DNA of 64,000 bases, taken from the NCBI RefSeq assembly GCF_025751585.1, contig NZ_JAOWKX010000003.1, positions 386,323 to 450,322 on the forward strand. The letters run 5' to 3'. Positions 55,002 to 64,000 of the stretch are shown here, one piece after another (within the stretch, counting starts at the first letter, position 1; every line of letters begins with the position of its first letter). Source of the stretch: Fluctibacter corallii. Lineage in GTDB: Bacteria > Pseudomonadota > Gammaproteobacteria > Enterobacterales > Alteromonadaceae. A model generated the notes under the pieces. That model saw nothing but the letters and a program-made list of their open reading frames with translations. It was not told where the DNA came from and searched no databases. Both the position numbers and the translations under genes were made by a program.

Positions 55002-56561
55002 ATGGCGTTTCCTACACCCGTGCAAGTTAGTGACGTTAACCAACTACTTGCCACGCATTCAGATTGGGATGCAATTATTTATATTTCTGATTTATCTGGT
55101 TCAGAGCAATTTCCCGCTATTCACCAAGCGATTCTTCAACAAGAAAAAATTGATAAACGTACCGGTCTTCACACTGTATTAATCAATGCGCCCGAGCTCG
55201 CGGGTGGTCGCCTTATTTTTGCCCCAACAGGTGATTTAAGTCGTGATTATGATGATGTTAGGCGTATCGCTGATGCTACCAAGCTGGCAGCAGAGCTCGC
55301 ATTACAGGCTGGTGTAGAAAAGCCATTACTTGTCACTGAGATTGGTAGCAATGCGTCACAGTATCAAGAATCTCAAGGTGTCGCGTACTTGGCGTTATGT
55401 CAGGCTATGTGGCAACCGCTCGAAGCACGAGAAGCGCTTGGTGAAGATACGATTGAAACAGTATTAAAAGCAGGCGTGTTCAGCGAGCGCGAACTGAATT
55501 TGGCGTTCTGGCAAGCAATTGAAGCAGGCAAGCGTGTCGCGCGTGACTTGTGTGGTACAGAGCCTGAAAGAATGGCACCTCCTAAATTTGCAGACTATTG
55601 TGAACAGGCATTTGCAGGTACGGATGTGGCTGTGTCTGTGCTGTCAGATGATGCGGAAATTTTAGCCTCTTATCCATTGTTACACGCCGTTGCAAGGGCT
55701 TCTGTAGAGGTGCCACGCCATGCCCCACGCGTGATTCGATTGGAGTATACGGGACAAGGCACTATCGAGAAAACCCTATACTTGGCGGGCAAAGGAATTA
55801 CTTTCGATACCGGCGGTGCAGATTTGAAAGTGGGTGGCCATATGGCTGGCATGAGCCGTGATAAAGGTGGTGCAGCAGCCGTTGCTGGAATCATGAAAAC
55901 CGTTGCAGCACTGAAACCCAAAGGCATAAAAGTGGTCGCAGAAATCGGTGCGGTAAGAAACAGCATCGGCGCAGATGCTTTTGTGCCAGATGAAATTATT
56001 ACGGGTCATGCTGGAAAACGTGTACGTGTAGGTAACACCGATGCGGAAGGCCGTATGGTGCTCGCTGATATTTTGTCTCATATGCGTGAAGACGCTAAAG
56101 ATGCAGTGAATCCTGAAATCTTCTCAATGGCGACATTGACCGGACATGCCGCCATTGCGTTTGGCCCTTACACTGCCTTAGTGGAAAATGGCCCAGCCAA
56201 ATCAAAACAAACCGCGAAAACAATTGCGTCTGCCGGAGAGCAATGGGGCGACCCCGCAGAGCAATCTTTGTCACGCAGAGAAGACTTTGACTTCGTTAGG
56301 CCGCGTACCAAAGCGGATGATGTTTTGTCATCGAATAACGCCCCCTCTGTCGCAACGGTAAGAGGACATCAATTCCCAATGGCCTTTTTGAGTATTGCAT
56401 CAGGGTTAGATCAGCACAGTCTAAACAGTGATTATCCTATCCCGTACACACATGTAGATATTGCTGGAAGCGGTGTAGAAGGCGGTGATTGGCAGCATGG
56501 TAAGCCTACCGCTGCCCCCGTTGCAGCGTTTGCTGCAACTTATTTACAGGATTTAGCATAG
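55002..56561 (+). CDS. Leucyl aminopeptidase family (M17) metallopeptidase
   Basis: 519 residues. Two-domain M17 peptidase: variable N-domain, then the dinuclear metal catalytic domain with KGITFDTGGADLKVGG (about 262, metal lysine and aspartate), MSRDKGGAAAVAG and the signature NTDAEGRMVLADIL (about 346). It removes N-terminal residues from peptides; related enzymes also act as DNA-binding proteins. The ATG lacks a strong ribosome binding site. The next gene shares its last base. Confidence 0.92.
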   Translation: MAFPTPVQVSDVNQLLATHSDWDAIIYISDLSGSEQFPAIHQAILQQEKIDKRTGLHTVLINAPELAGGRLIFAPTGDLSRDYDDVRRIADATKLAAELALQAGVEKPLLVTEIGSNASQYQESQGVAYLALCQAMWQPLEAREALGEDTIETVLKAGVFSERELNLAFWQAIEAGKRVARDLCGTEPERMAPPKFADYCEQAFAGTDVAVSVLSDDAEILASYPLLHAVARASVEVPRHAPRVIRLEYTGQGTIEKTLYLAGKGITFDTGGADLKVGGHMAGMSRDKGGAAAVAGIMKTVAALKPKGIKVVAEIGAVRNSIGADAFVPDEIITGHAGKRVRVGNTDAEGRMVLADILSHMREDAKDAVNPEIFSMATLTGHAAIAFGPYTALVENGPAKSKQTAKTIASAGEQWGDPAEQSLSRREDFDFVRPRTKADDVLSSNNAPSVATVRGHQFPMAFLSIASGLDQHSLNSDYPIPYTHVDIAGSGVEGGDWQHGKPTAAPVAAFAATYLQDLA

Positions 56562-56773
56562 TGATCACACCCGGTAAATACCGTCATTACAAAGGTAATG
56601 ACTATCAGGTACTGGGTGTGGCAACGCACTCAGAAGATGAAACGAAGCTGGTGGTATACCGTCCTCTTTATGGTGAAGGGGCGTTATGGGTTAGGCCGTT
56701 AGAGATGTTTCTAGAGAGCGTTGAGCTAGATGGCAAAGCTGTTCCTCGTTTTCAATTTGTGTCTGAAGATTGA
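56561..56773 (+). CDS. DUF1653 family protein
   Basis: 70 residues. The opening PGKYRHYKGNDYQVLGVATHSED and the following VVYRPLYGEGALWVRPLEMF are the DUF1653 pattern, a small SH3-like beta fold. GTG start whose G is the last base of the aminopeptidase stop, so translation is coupled. Its last 22 bp overlap the end of the opposite gene. Function unknown. Confidence 0.88.
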   Translation: MITPGKYRHYKGNDYQVLGVATHSEDETKLVVYRPLYGEGALWVRPLEMFLESVELDGKAVPRFQFVSED

Positions 56774-57744
56774 TCGTCGAGTGACTGTGTAATTTGCTTA
56801 ATGTTCGCCTCATTGAAGTCGTTGTTTACTGCAACGGCAACGCATGGGGCGATTTGATCTTGTAAATGTGGCATGGCTTCTCGTAAGGCGTTGACACCTT
56901 CACATTTTAAGATGGCGGCTTCTTCTGCAACCGTGGGCGTTGCATGATCCTGCACGATCCCTATTGCGCCAAATTGGCTGATTGCAAAGGCTTTGTGACG
57001 CGTGGCATTTTGGTAGTCATGCCATTTGTCGCCCAGCAATGTTTTAGCTAATTCGGCTAAGCGTTGGCTGTTGTCGGGAGTTGGTGCTTGCAGCGGCCTG
57101 ATGTCATTATCTGCATTTGCCAAGATCGTTGATTTGATTCGTCCCATCGTGGCTTGTTGATTGGTGTCGATAATCTGACATTGCCCTTGTTTGCCTTGTT
57201 TTTGTTCGCAGCTTTGTAGCGCCAAATGCTGAGCACGGTGCGCGTTCGTTTCACCGTAAGCTTCGCCCCAAGCTCCACCAAATGCGATAGCAAAGGCCTT
57301 ATTCCCATTTCTGGTCAAATACGTTCTATACGCTTTGGCTTGTTCTAGATTGTTGGCCACTTGCATTGCTACATGAAAAGCTTCTATAGGCTCCCACGGC
57401 TTCAAGCGCTCCTGGGTAAGATGTTGTCGCAGACTAAATACGTCAGTGGTTTCGTGAAGACTCTCGCCGTCGCGTGCAACTACATAACAAGGTGCATCCG
57501 GCTGCTTCTCTTCACACTGGCTAATGGCGGCGTCATCTGCAGATGAAATTAAACCATAAGACCAACTTTCTCCGTAAACGCCTAAAGGTGACACCGCAAA
57601 CGCACTGTATGCAGGGCGTGATTGATATTTAAGGTAGGCTTCTATTGCCGCCTCACTGGGCAGGGAACTGGGAACTTGTTGAGCAACTGCTTGTTGAACG
57701 GTAAAAGCAAGGCATACAATAGAAAAAACAATTAGGTTAACCAT
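56752..57744 (-). CDS. Periplasmic protein with three DUF4189-like repeats
   Basis: 330 residues. Signal peptide ending AVAQ (about residue 21). Three related units of about 45 residues around 46-90, 148-195 and 250-305. Each begins K/SAFA(V/I)S..G..G and continues with a run of small residues, then A...C, then APC.V or GQC.I. This resembles the DUF4189 pattern repeated three times. Each unit has two cysteines, probably one disulfide each. Stands alone; converges with and overlaps the DUF1653 gene by 22 bp. Role unknown. Confidence 0.65.
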   Translation of the reverse strand: MVNLIVFSIVCLAFTVQQAVAQQVPSSLPSEAAIEAYLKYQSRPAYSAFAVSPLGVYGESWSYGLISSADDAAISQCEEKQPDAPCYVVARDGESLHETTDVFSLRQHLTQERLKPWEPIEAFHVAMQVANNLEQAKAYRTYLTRNGNKAFAIAFGGAWGEAYGETNAHRAQHLALQSCEQKQGKQGQCQIIDTNQQATMGRIKSTILANADNDIRPLQAPTPDNSQRLAELAKTLLGDKWHDYQNATRHKAFAISQFGAIGIVQDHATPTVAEEAAILKCEGVNALREAMPHLQDQIAPCVAVAVNNDFNEANIKQITQSLDDQSSDTN

Positions 57745-57985
57745 GAGTAGACGTTTTTGTTGTAGATTGCATCAGTATACCGCAAAGATTCTCCGATCCT
57801 AATTCATCGTTACGCCCACTCTTGTAAGTTAATGCATAAAGAGCGTTACGGTGCGCATGATAGGGACTTACTGTTTAAACCTGACAAGGGCCAGTGTATC
57901 TTCACATGTTATCTTTAAATATATGATATTGTTGCTATATATTTCGATTTTGCTGAATCCTATTGGCGTTAATTCTGGGAATTAA

Positions 57986-59083
57986 ATGAATTTGTCCACT
58001 CACTTACTAAACCGTTATTTTTGGTTAGGAAATATGAGTTTTTGGCTCGCAGCGCATTTCATGTTTACGCAAGTTCAATATCAGGCTCTGCAAGGATCAT
58101 CAAATGAATTGAGCTGGATGGCGACGTGGTTAAAATTAAGTCCGTGGTTTTTACTCTGGATACCCATCACCGCCATAGAATTTATAATTGTGCAACGCGC
58201 ACCGTCGCGCAAACATGAGCGAGCGCGCAAGATTATTTATCACTTACTATGGGCGATGGTGCTTTTAACCGTGTATTGGATAACGGCTACTTTTCTTCGG
58301 GCTCTTATTGAATCTCAGGTCGATCAGGTTTGGCAGAATCTATACAGCGTGTTGACCACAAGTGCACAACTTGACATTTATATCTATGTGTTCATTTTAG
58401 CATTGGCTTCAGGTGCGCAATTTTATCATAAGTCGATGGAAGAAAAGCTAGAGTTGAAACGCTTGCAGCACGCATTGTCTGTAGAGCAATTAAAAACATT
58501 GAGATCACAGTTAAATCCACATTTTTTGTTTAATGCGTTAAATACAATTGCGAGTTTGGTGCGCTTGAAGCGAGATGCAGAGGCTGTCACTGGACTGTCC
58601 GAGTTGAGTCTAATGTTAAGAAGTATTTTAGAAAACAAAAACAATGAAGACGTGAGCATAGAAAATGAGATCGCATTCATTAATTGCTATTTGTCATTAC
58701 AAAAAATGCGCTTTACTGACAAGCTCGATATTCGCGTACAGGTCGATAAACAGTGCCTTGATATTAAAATTCCAAACATGTTGTTACATCCATTAGTTGA
58801 AAATGCGGTGCAACACGGTTCACAATTAGAATCAAATAAGAACCTTATACAATTAACCATCTCTAAGATAAACCACTCTTTGCAGATAGAACTCACTAAT
58901 AAAGTGGCTAAAAATGACAACCATCAAGGGTTTGGAATTGGGCTTTCGAATACGCGAGAGCGGCTGGCCAAACTTTATTCTCAGTTTCATTTAACGTTGA
59001 ACGCTATTGATGATGATTTGTTTGAAACCACGCTAGTCATACCTATAGGAGAGCAGGATGCTAAATATACTGATTGCAGATGA
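57986..59083 (+). CDS. LytS/YehU-type sensor histidine kinase
   Basis: 365 residues. Four N-terminal membrane helices (about 12-155), a short coiled linker, and a His_kinase domain with the phospho-histidine in SQLNPHFLFNALNTIASL (about 178) and an ATPase with HPLVENAVQHG and GFGIGLSNTRERL. No periplasmic sensor domain is apparent, so the helices probably sense the signal. Its last 26 bp overlap the response regulator gene, giving tight coupling. About 240 bp of AT-rich non-coding DNA lies upstream. Confidence 0.92.
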   Translation: MNLSTHLLNRYFWLGNMSFWLAAHFMFTQVQYQALQGSSNELSWMATWLKLSPWFLLWIPITAIEFIIVQRAPSRKHERARKIIYHLLWAMVLLTVYWITATFLRALIESQVDQVWQNLYSVLTTSAQLDIYIYVFILALASGAQFYHKSMEEKLELKRLQHALSVEQLKTLRSQLNPHFLFNALNTIASLVRLKRDAEAVTGLSELSLMLRSILENKNNEDVSIENEIAFINCYLSLQKMRFTDKLDIRVQVDKQCLDIKIPNMLLHPLVENAVQHGSQLESNKNLIQLTISKINHSLQIELTNKVAKNDNHQGFGIGLSNTRERLAKLYSQFHLTLNAIDDDLFETTLVIPIGEQDAKYTDCR

Positions 59084-59813
59084 TGAGTTGCTGGCAAGAG
59101 AAACGCTAAAACTTCTTCTGACTCAACAACCTGATATTGGTCATGTTTATGAGGCTGAATCGGGAACAAAAGCTCTGGAATTGGCAGTGAAGCATGAACC
59201 TGAGCTTGTCATTCTTGATATTGAAATGCCGGGAATGACGGGTATAGAAGTCGCTAGGGCACTTCCTAAAGCGTGCTCTGTCCTTTTTGCAACGGCGTAT
59301 AACGAATTTGCTGTGATGGCATTTGAAGTGAATGCTGTAGATTATATTCTTAAACCATTTGATGACAGTCGCTTTTCGGCGGCAATAGCTAAGGCAAGAA
59401 GTCGAATAGAATCAACACTGACTGCCGATATGGGGAAAGTCAGCGAGATGATTCAACAGCTCATTAGTAGTCAGCAAACACACTATAAAAAGCGCTTAGT
59501 AATTAGGGATCCGGGTAGGATCCGACTCATTGACGTCGCTCAAATTGATTTTGTTACTGGCGCTGGTAACTATGTAGAACTGAATTTGCGAGATGGCACT
59601 AAGGTACTTCATCGTGAAACCATGGCAACGCTAGAGAACCAGCTAGACCCGTTAGATTTTGTCAGAATCCATCGTTCTTCTATTGTCAGGCGAAGCAGCA
59701 TTAGCGAACTTCGCCCAAATGACAAAGGAGATTATTCGGTTATTTTATACAGCGGAGAGGTGCTCACCCTCTCACGCCGTAATCGAAATAAGCTAAATGA
59801 GCTTACTTGCTAG
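59058..59813 (+). CDS. LytTR-family response regulator
   Basis: 251 residues. Receiver domain (1-120: IADDELLARE, phospho-acceptor Asp in LVILDIEMPGMTG at about 54, KPFDDSRF), then a LytTR DNA-binding domain (about 145-250: RIRLIDVAQIDFVTGAGNYVEL, DFVRIHRSSIVRRSSI, LTLSRRNRNKLNEL). Pairs with the overlapping kinase gene. Converges with the antiporter gene, 16 bp between stops. Confidence 0.94.
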   Translation: MLNILIADDELLARETLKLLLTQQPDIGHVYEAESGTKALELAVKHEPELVILDIEMPGMTGIEVARALPKACSVLFATAYNEFAVMAFEVNAVDYILKPFDDSRFSAAIAKARSRIESTLTADMGKVSEMIQQLISSQQTHYKKRLVIRDPGRIRLIDVAQIDFVTGAGNYVELNLRDGTKVLHRETMATLENQLDPLDFVRIHRSSIVRRSSISELRPNDKGDYSVILYSGEVLTLSRRNRNKLNELTC

Positions 59814-59829
59814 GTGTTTGCTCTAGCGA

Positions 59830-61560
59830 TTAAGTCAATAACAAACTGGAAAGTGTCCACAGTATGGCGGCGATACCCGCTGCCGTTGTGGCAGGTACCA
59901 ATTGCGTTTTAACGTGGTCCATAAGATCGCATCCTGTTGTCATTGCACTGAGAATTGTGGTGTCGGAGATGGGCGAACATTGATCGCCATATACAGAGCC
60001 ATTTAGCACCGTTGCAAAACAAATCATCATAAATACTTCTGGATGGGCTAATCCGGAAGATTGCGCGATAGCCCAAGCCAAAGGCATAGCGAGCGGAAAG
60101 GCGATAGCGTATGTACCCCAACTCGTGCCTGTTGAAAATGCAATGAGCATAGTTAACAGTTGAAGTACGACAGGCAGTAAGTAATAGGGGAGATCTTCTC
60201 CCAACAAATCTACTAGATATAAGCCGCCGCCGAGCTGTTTACTAATACCGCCAATAGTGATGGCCAGCATTAGGATCACAGAGGCTACCACCACGCCTTT
60301 CCAGCCTGTGCCCATACCTTCAAACACTTGTCGAATGGTCATGCCCTTCGCGATAGCTGTGATAAGCGCGATGCCTAAAGCACTGGCGAAGGCCCAATGA
60401 ATCTGTGGCGAACCCATGAATAGATAGGTTAATACTGCGACCATAATGAGGCTCAAAAGGGGCACAGCAAACTCGAACCAGTGCGCGTGATAGCCCACAG
60501 GGACAGACACAGTTTGGAGTTCTTTGGCGCTAAGTGGTGAGGCATTCTCCGCATCCAACTGCCCAGTTAATCTGGCACGGTTGATGGCTTTGCGCATTGG
60601 CGCACCCGCAAATCGATAAAAACCGATACTAACCAAAAATGTCCCTACCACCGCAAAAATACCGTAAAAGCTAAATGGAATACTGGAAAAAAAGAAGTCG
60701 ATCCGATCCGACTCAGTTGCTAAAAATGCAACGCCAGGCACAAAAATAAGGGCTTGAATGTAAGCAGGCCATGCATTAAACGCAATGACGGATGCAATAG
60801 GAGAGGCGGTAGAGTCAACCACATAACTGAGTTCTTCATGGCTGACGTTGGCTTTATCAGCGAGAGGCTTCACGGTTGTTCCTACTAGCACCGTACTCAT
60901 TGTGCCTCCTTGAAAGAACAACACACCTAAACACCAAGTAACCAGCTTGGCTGAGCGTGGGCCACGGACAAATTTTCGAGACATCATTTCTGCAAACGCT
61001 AATGCGGCCCCCGTGCGTGACCAAATGCCCATTAACCCGCCCAGCAACCAGAGGTAGAGTACCAATATTGAAGCCGCATCTGTGGTGGCTAAATTCGGAA
61101 TCAATACATCAGCGCTCAGGTCAAATTTACCCACCATAAAGGCACCTACCACAATACCACTAAATAGCGCGAGTAATGGTTCCCGCGTGAGTAAGCACAA
61201 GGCAATGGCAATAAATGCAGGCAGTAAAGACCAGAGTTCATAATGGTAATTTGCGGTCAGTAGAATCGGCTCGTCAGGCTTATCATTAAAATACACCCAC
61301 TGCTGTTTAATCGAGGGTTCACCTTCAATAAGGTCTAGCTCGCTTTGTCGTAAGGGAGAAGATTCGTAAGGCACTGGTGGTGGGAGTGTTTTTTCTTTAC
61401 CCGACATTAAATAGGCTTGCTGTCCGGCATCATTCAGATATATTTGATAACGAACCTGATTTTCGAGCCATTTTGGAGACACTGCGAGGTTGATGTAAAT
61501 CGCTGAGGCAACACCAAATATAATACATATCAGTGTGGCCCACTTAGTTAGTTTACTCAT
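59830..61560 (-). CDS. NhaC-family Na+/H+ antiporter with N-terminal extracytoplasmic loop
   Basis: 576 residues, about 11-12 membrane segments. First helix at about 8-28, then a polar loop of about 80 residues expected outside the cytoplasm, then the NhaC-type core ([88 protein letters not shown]). These motifs mark the ion pathway of this family, which includes sodium/proton and malate/lactate antiporters. Single gene, convergent with the LytTR regulator. Confidence 0.88.
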   Translation of the reverse strand: MSKLTKWATLICIIFGVASAIYINLAVSPKWLENQVRYQIYLNDAGQQAYLMSGKEKTLPPPVPYESSPLRQSELDLIEGEPSIKQQWVYFNDKPDEPILLTANYHYELWSLLPAFIAIALCLLTREPLLALFSGIVVGAFMVGKFDLSADVLIPNLATTDAASILVLYLWLLGGLMGIWSRTGAALAFAEMMSRKFVRGPRSAKLVTWCLGVLFFQGGTMSTVLVGTTVKPLADKANVSHEELSYVVDSTASPIASVIAFNAWPAYIQALIFVPGVAFLATESDRIDFFFSSIPFSFYGIFAVVGTFLVSIGFYRFAGAPMRKAINRARLTGQLDAENASPLSAKELQTVSVPVGYHAHWFEFAVPLLSLIMVAVLTYLFMGSPQIHWAFASALGIALITAIAKGMTIRQVFEGMGTGWKGVVVASVILMLAITIGGISKQLGGGLYLVDLLGEDLPYYLLPVVLQLLTMLIAFSTGTSWGTYAIAFPLAMPLAWAIAQSSGLAHPEVFMMICFATVLNGSVYGDQCSPISDTTILSAMTTGCDLMDHVKTQLVPATTAAGIAAILWTLSSLLLT

Positions 61561-61727
61561 GTAGTTAACCTTCTCTGGTTCAGGAAGAACGAAAACGTCT
61601 TACTTACTCGCTTCACATAATGGTTGAGCGAATGGGCGTAACGAGTGTGCATCGCCTATCCTTGTTGTTATGCCTGTTGAGTTTTGCCACGTGAAACGTG
61701 TAATCGTCTGAAAAATGGGAAATTATA

Positions 61728-62579
61728 ATGAAAAAACTGACACAATTCTCCGCTATGTTTCTTGCTACTTCAATCGCATTTTCGTCTTTTTCAGATGATC
61801 GCTTCGCCGATGCGAAAGTAGAAACGGTTCATGTAAAGGGAAATATTCACATGTTAACGGGCCCAGGTGGCAATATTGGCGTGACCGTGGGGGAAGATGG
61901 TACGCTAATCATAGACGACAAATATGCGCCACTCGGAGATAAAATAGAGCAAGCGCTCGCTACCTTGAGTGATGCCAAGTTACGCTATGTGATTAACACG
62001 CACTATCACGGTGATCATACTGGCTCGAATGCACATATGCACGATAAAGGCGCAACGATATTTGCTCATCACAATGTACGTAAACGCTTAGCAAACAACC
62101 AAGAGTTGACGAAGGCAGATCTCCCTGTTGTCACGTATGCAGATGGCATAAAAATACATGTCAATGGTGACACGCTAGATATCAAACATTTGCCAACAGG
62201 GCATACCGACGGAGATAGCTGGATTGTGTTTGAGTCTGCCAATGTTGTGCATACTGGAGATTTATTCTTCAAAGACCGTTTCCCATACATTGACAAAGGC
62301 GCAGGCGGGACGGTTGAAGGCTATATTAACAATGTCGAAATGATGCTTTCACATATTGATGACAGCACCAAAATTATTCCTGGTCATGGTAGCTTAGCCA
62401 ACAAAGCGGAGTTGCAAGCGTTTGTCGATATGATCAAAGCCACTAATCAAGAGGTTCAGCAGCGTAAAAGCCAAGGTGAGTCGGTAGACGAAATCATTGC
62501 GAGTGGATTAGATAAAAAGTGGGCGTCGTGGAGCTGGCAGTTTATTACAGAAGAGAAGTGGATTAAGACGTTGTTTTAA
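61728..62579 (+). CDS. Periplasmic metallo-beta-lactamase-fold hydrolase
   Basis: 283 residues. Signal peptide MKKLTQFSAMFLATSIAFS. Zinc ligands of the MBL fold: INTHYHGDHTGSN (HxHxDH, about residues 91-96), GHTDGDSW (about 162), HTGDLFF (about 178) and IPGHG (about 222). The HxHxDH and HTGDLFF forms are typical of the non-lactamase branch acting on small molecules (SoxH/cyclase-like). No antibiotic role can be claimed. Followed by an intrinsic terminator. Confidence 0.85.
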   Translation: MKKLTQFSAMFLATSIAFSSFSDDRFADAKVETVHVKGNIHMLTGPGGNIGVTVGEDGTLIIDDKYAPLGDKIEQALATLSDAKLRYVINTHYHGDHTGSNAHMHDKGATIFAHHNVRKRLANNQELTKADLPVVTYADGIKIHVNGDTLDIKHLPTGHTDGDSWIVFESANVVHTGDLFFKDRFPYIDKGAGGTVEGYINNVEMMLSHIDDSTKIIPGHGSLANKAELQAFVDMIKATNQEVQQRKSQGESVDEIIASGLDKKWASWSWQFITEEKWIKTLF

Positions 62580-62671
62580 GTGGTTTCTTCAAACTTCTAC
62601 CGTGGCAACGTGGTTGTAATTGTCGGGTCGCCGACTTTAGCTACAGGCGTTCGTTCAGAGGCGCTTGTTTG

Positions 62672-62695
62672 AAGGCGGGATTGCACCCGCCTTTT
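62672..62695 (+). terminator. Intrinsic terminator after the MBL-fold gene
   Basis: Stem AAGGCGGG / CCCGCCTT with a 6-base loop followed by Ts on the plus strand, about 92 bp after the stop at 62579. It lies next to the end of the convergent amidohydrolase gene. Confidence 0.85.
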
Positions 62696-62710
62696 GGGTG
62701 AGGGAATTGA

Positions 62711-64000
62711 TCAGTTCGCTTGTTTTGCTTGAGAATTAGAAGCGGAATACACTTTTTCTCCTGCTAACCACGTTTCTAACACGTTGGTGCGCCAAATGGA
62801 TGTAGCGGGGCCTGCGAAGATATCTTGGTCGATGAGGATAAAGTCGGCGTATGCACCGGGAATCAATCGCCCTACAATCGCTTCTTGATGTGCGGCATAG
62901 GCGGCTGAATAGGTGAAGCCGGTAAATGCTTCCTCTACGGTGAGTGCTTCTTCTGGTATCCAGCCTTGTTTGGGTTGGTCATTGCGATCTTGTCGGGTAA
63001 CCGCCGCGTGAATGCCATAAAAAGGATTCGCCAGTTCAACCGGAAAATCTGAGCCTAGGGCAATGATGGAACCATGCTTAAGAAACGACTTCCACGCATA
63101 CGCGCCTTTCAATCGCTGCTTGCCTACGCGATCTTCTGCCATATTCATGTCGCTGGTGGCATGTGTTGGCTGCATAGACGGAATGATGCCAATGTCTGCA
63201 AATCGAGGAATATCACCTACCTGTACCACTTGTGCGTGCTCGATACGGTGGCGGTGTGTTTTGCCTCCTAAACGCGCAAAGGTGTCTTTGAATTGATCAA
63301 GCGCGAGGCGATTAGCACGGTCACCGATAGCATGGTAATTGAGCTGAAAACCTTTTCCTATCACGGTATCAAACAAGGGCTTGAGTGCGTGCTCAGATGT
63401 GACCAGTAATCCTTTATTGTCAGTATCGTCAGAATAAGCTGATAGCATAGCCGCGCCGCGGCTGCCAAGGGCTCCATCGCCATAAGCCTTAACGCTGCGA
63501 ATCCAAATCTGATCGTTGTCACTTCTCACAAAGCCATTATTCAGCATGGTATCGAGTTTAGGATCGGTGGCGGCTATCATCGCGTAAACGCGCACAGGCA
63601 ATGTACCCTGTTTAGCCATGTCTTGATATATATGGTATTGGCGATAATCAATACCTGCATCATGCATGCTGGTAACGCCTAGACTGAGCAGGTGATCGCC
63701 AGCGTGTTGAATTGCTTTTTGAATATACGCGGAATCAGCTTTAGGTAACAGAGGCAAAACACTGTTCATTGCGTTATCAATCAGCACGCCCGTTGGATTG
63801 CCGTGTTCATCACGAATGAAACTACCACCAGGCGGGTCCACTGATTCAGCATTTATGTTTGCCAACGCCATGGCTTTGCTATTAAGCCACGCCGCATGGC
63901 CGTCTACTCGCTCTAAGTAAATGGGCCTGTCAGGAACCAGTTCATCCAGGACCTTGGCGTTAGGAAAGGATTTTTCAGGCCATAACACCTGGTTCCAGCC
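62711..64000 (-). CDS. Amidohydrolase_3 (YtcJ-like) metallohydrolase, 5' end outside the window
   Basis: The frame stays open from the stop at 62711 to the window edge (the last codons read GWNQVLWPEK), so the start lies beyond 64000. About 430 residues are visible. Motifs: LERVDGHAAWLNS, SVKAYGDGALGSRGAA, NYHAIGDRAN (metal His), HRIEHAQV (metal His) and GSDFPVE (catalytic Asp), and a C-terminal PGAYADFILID strand. This is the YtcJ-like branch of exo-amidohydrolases. The N-terminal HxH zinc motif is not in view. Substrate unknown. Confidence 0.88.
   Translation of the reverse strand, partial: GWNQVLWPEKSFPNAKVLDELVPDRPIYLERVDGHAAWLNSKAMALANINAESVDPPGGSFIRDEHGNPTGVLIDNAMNSVLPLLPKADSAYIQKAIQHAGDHLLSLGVTSMHDAGIDYRQYHIYQDMAKQGTLPVRVYAMIAATDPKLDTMLNNGFVRSDNDQIWIRSVKAYGDGALGSRGAAMLSAYSDDTDNKGLLVTSEHALKPLFDTVIGKGFQLNYHAIGDRANRLALDQFKDTFARLGGKTHRHRIEHAQVVQVGDIPRFADIGIIPSMQPTHATSDMNMAEDRVGKQRLKGAYAWKSFLKHGSIIALGSDFPVELANPFYGIHAAVTRQDRNDQPKQGWIPEEALTVEEAFTGFTYSAAYAAHQEAIVGRLIPGAYADFILIDQDIFAGPATSIWRTNVLETWLAGEKVYSASNSQAKQAN

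Noticed and set aside
61728..62579. Class B beta-lactamase
   Set aside because: The HxHxDH and HTGDLFF context fits the general hydrolase branch; nothing specific to antibiotic hydrolysis is seen.
1..64000. tRNA, rRNA, CRISPR array or prophage
   Set aside because: No cloverleaf-like segment with CCA end, no rRNA-like sequence, no regularly spaced repeat-spacer array and no phage structural or integrase gene was seen on either strand by eye; a covariance-model search would be needed to exclude small RNAs.

Overview
The window looks like a chromosomal segment of a marine gammaproteobacterium of the Alteromonadales, probably Alteromonadaceae (Alteromonas or a close relative). Evidence is the nlpD - DUF368 - pcm - surE - truD - ispF - ispD - ftsB block, the mutH / rppH - ptsP - TSUP - lgt - thyA block, the protein sequences, moderate base composition, and the many secreted and c-di-GMP genes. 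No rRNA, tRNA or CRISPR array was seen. The assignment is an inference from gene content, not from a search.

Layout. 1-5491 (minus): tightly packed, partly overlapping housekeeping genes for envelope division control, polyprenyl-phosphate recycling, protein repair, nucleotidase, tRNA pseudouridylation, MEP isoprenoid synthesis and FtsB. 5574-9069 (minus): a conserved pair of uncharacterised proteins (TIGR03545/TIGR03546 type), a LysE-type exporter and a small STAS-like protein. 9279-13246 (minus): putA and an SH3/coiled-coil membrane protein, each with an intrinsic terminator. 13407-20286 (plus): CYTH/CHAD protein, a membrane-embedded AraC-type protein, an acetolactate synthase/aldehyde dehydrogenase pair and a membrane protein. 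20308-27136: mutH and yhhN facing left; rppH, ptsP, a TSUP permease, lgt and thyA facing right.

27137-45181 is the accessory region. It starts with about 1 kb of AT-rich DNA with no convincing gene. A 2317-residue secreted RHS/SpvB-like protein follows; its C-terminus carries a JAMM-like (DUF4329-like) domain, and a signal-peptide-bearing partner gene overlaps its stop codon. Next come a broken MobF relaxase relic and a cluster of very small membrane-peptide genes, one with a textbook double-glycine leader. A 167-bp direct duplication sits just upstream of two of these small genes. Then come an aerolysin-like pore-forming toxin candidate, a 912-residue fibronectin-III protein, three tandem related secreted proteins, a DUF1203 gene whose ribosome binding site is buried in an inverted repeat, and a PEP-CTERM-like surface protein.

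45425-53693 is a signalling island: a response regulator fused to CheC, two diguanylate cyclases, a response regulator with coiled coil, a hybrid histidine kinase with HPt, and an EAL-HDOD protein. 53757-64000 returns to mixed genes: SOS-type dinB, an M17 aminopeptidase, DUF1653, a periplasmic triple-repeat protein, a LytS/LytTR two-component pair, an NhaC-family antiporter, a periplasmic metallo-beta-lactamase-fold hydrolase, and an amidohydrolase cut by the window edge.

The most promising place for something undescribed is 36259-37613, where double-glycine and hydrophobic mini-genes sit behind duplicated upstream modules, between an RHS effector locus and a pore-forming toxin.
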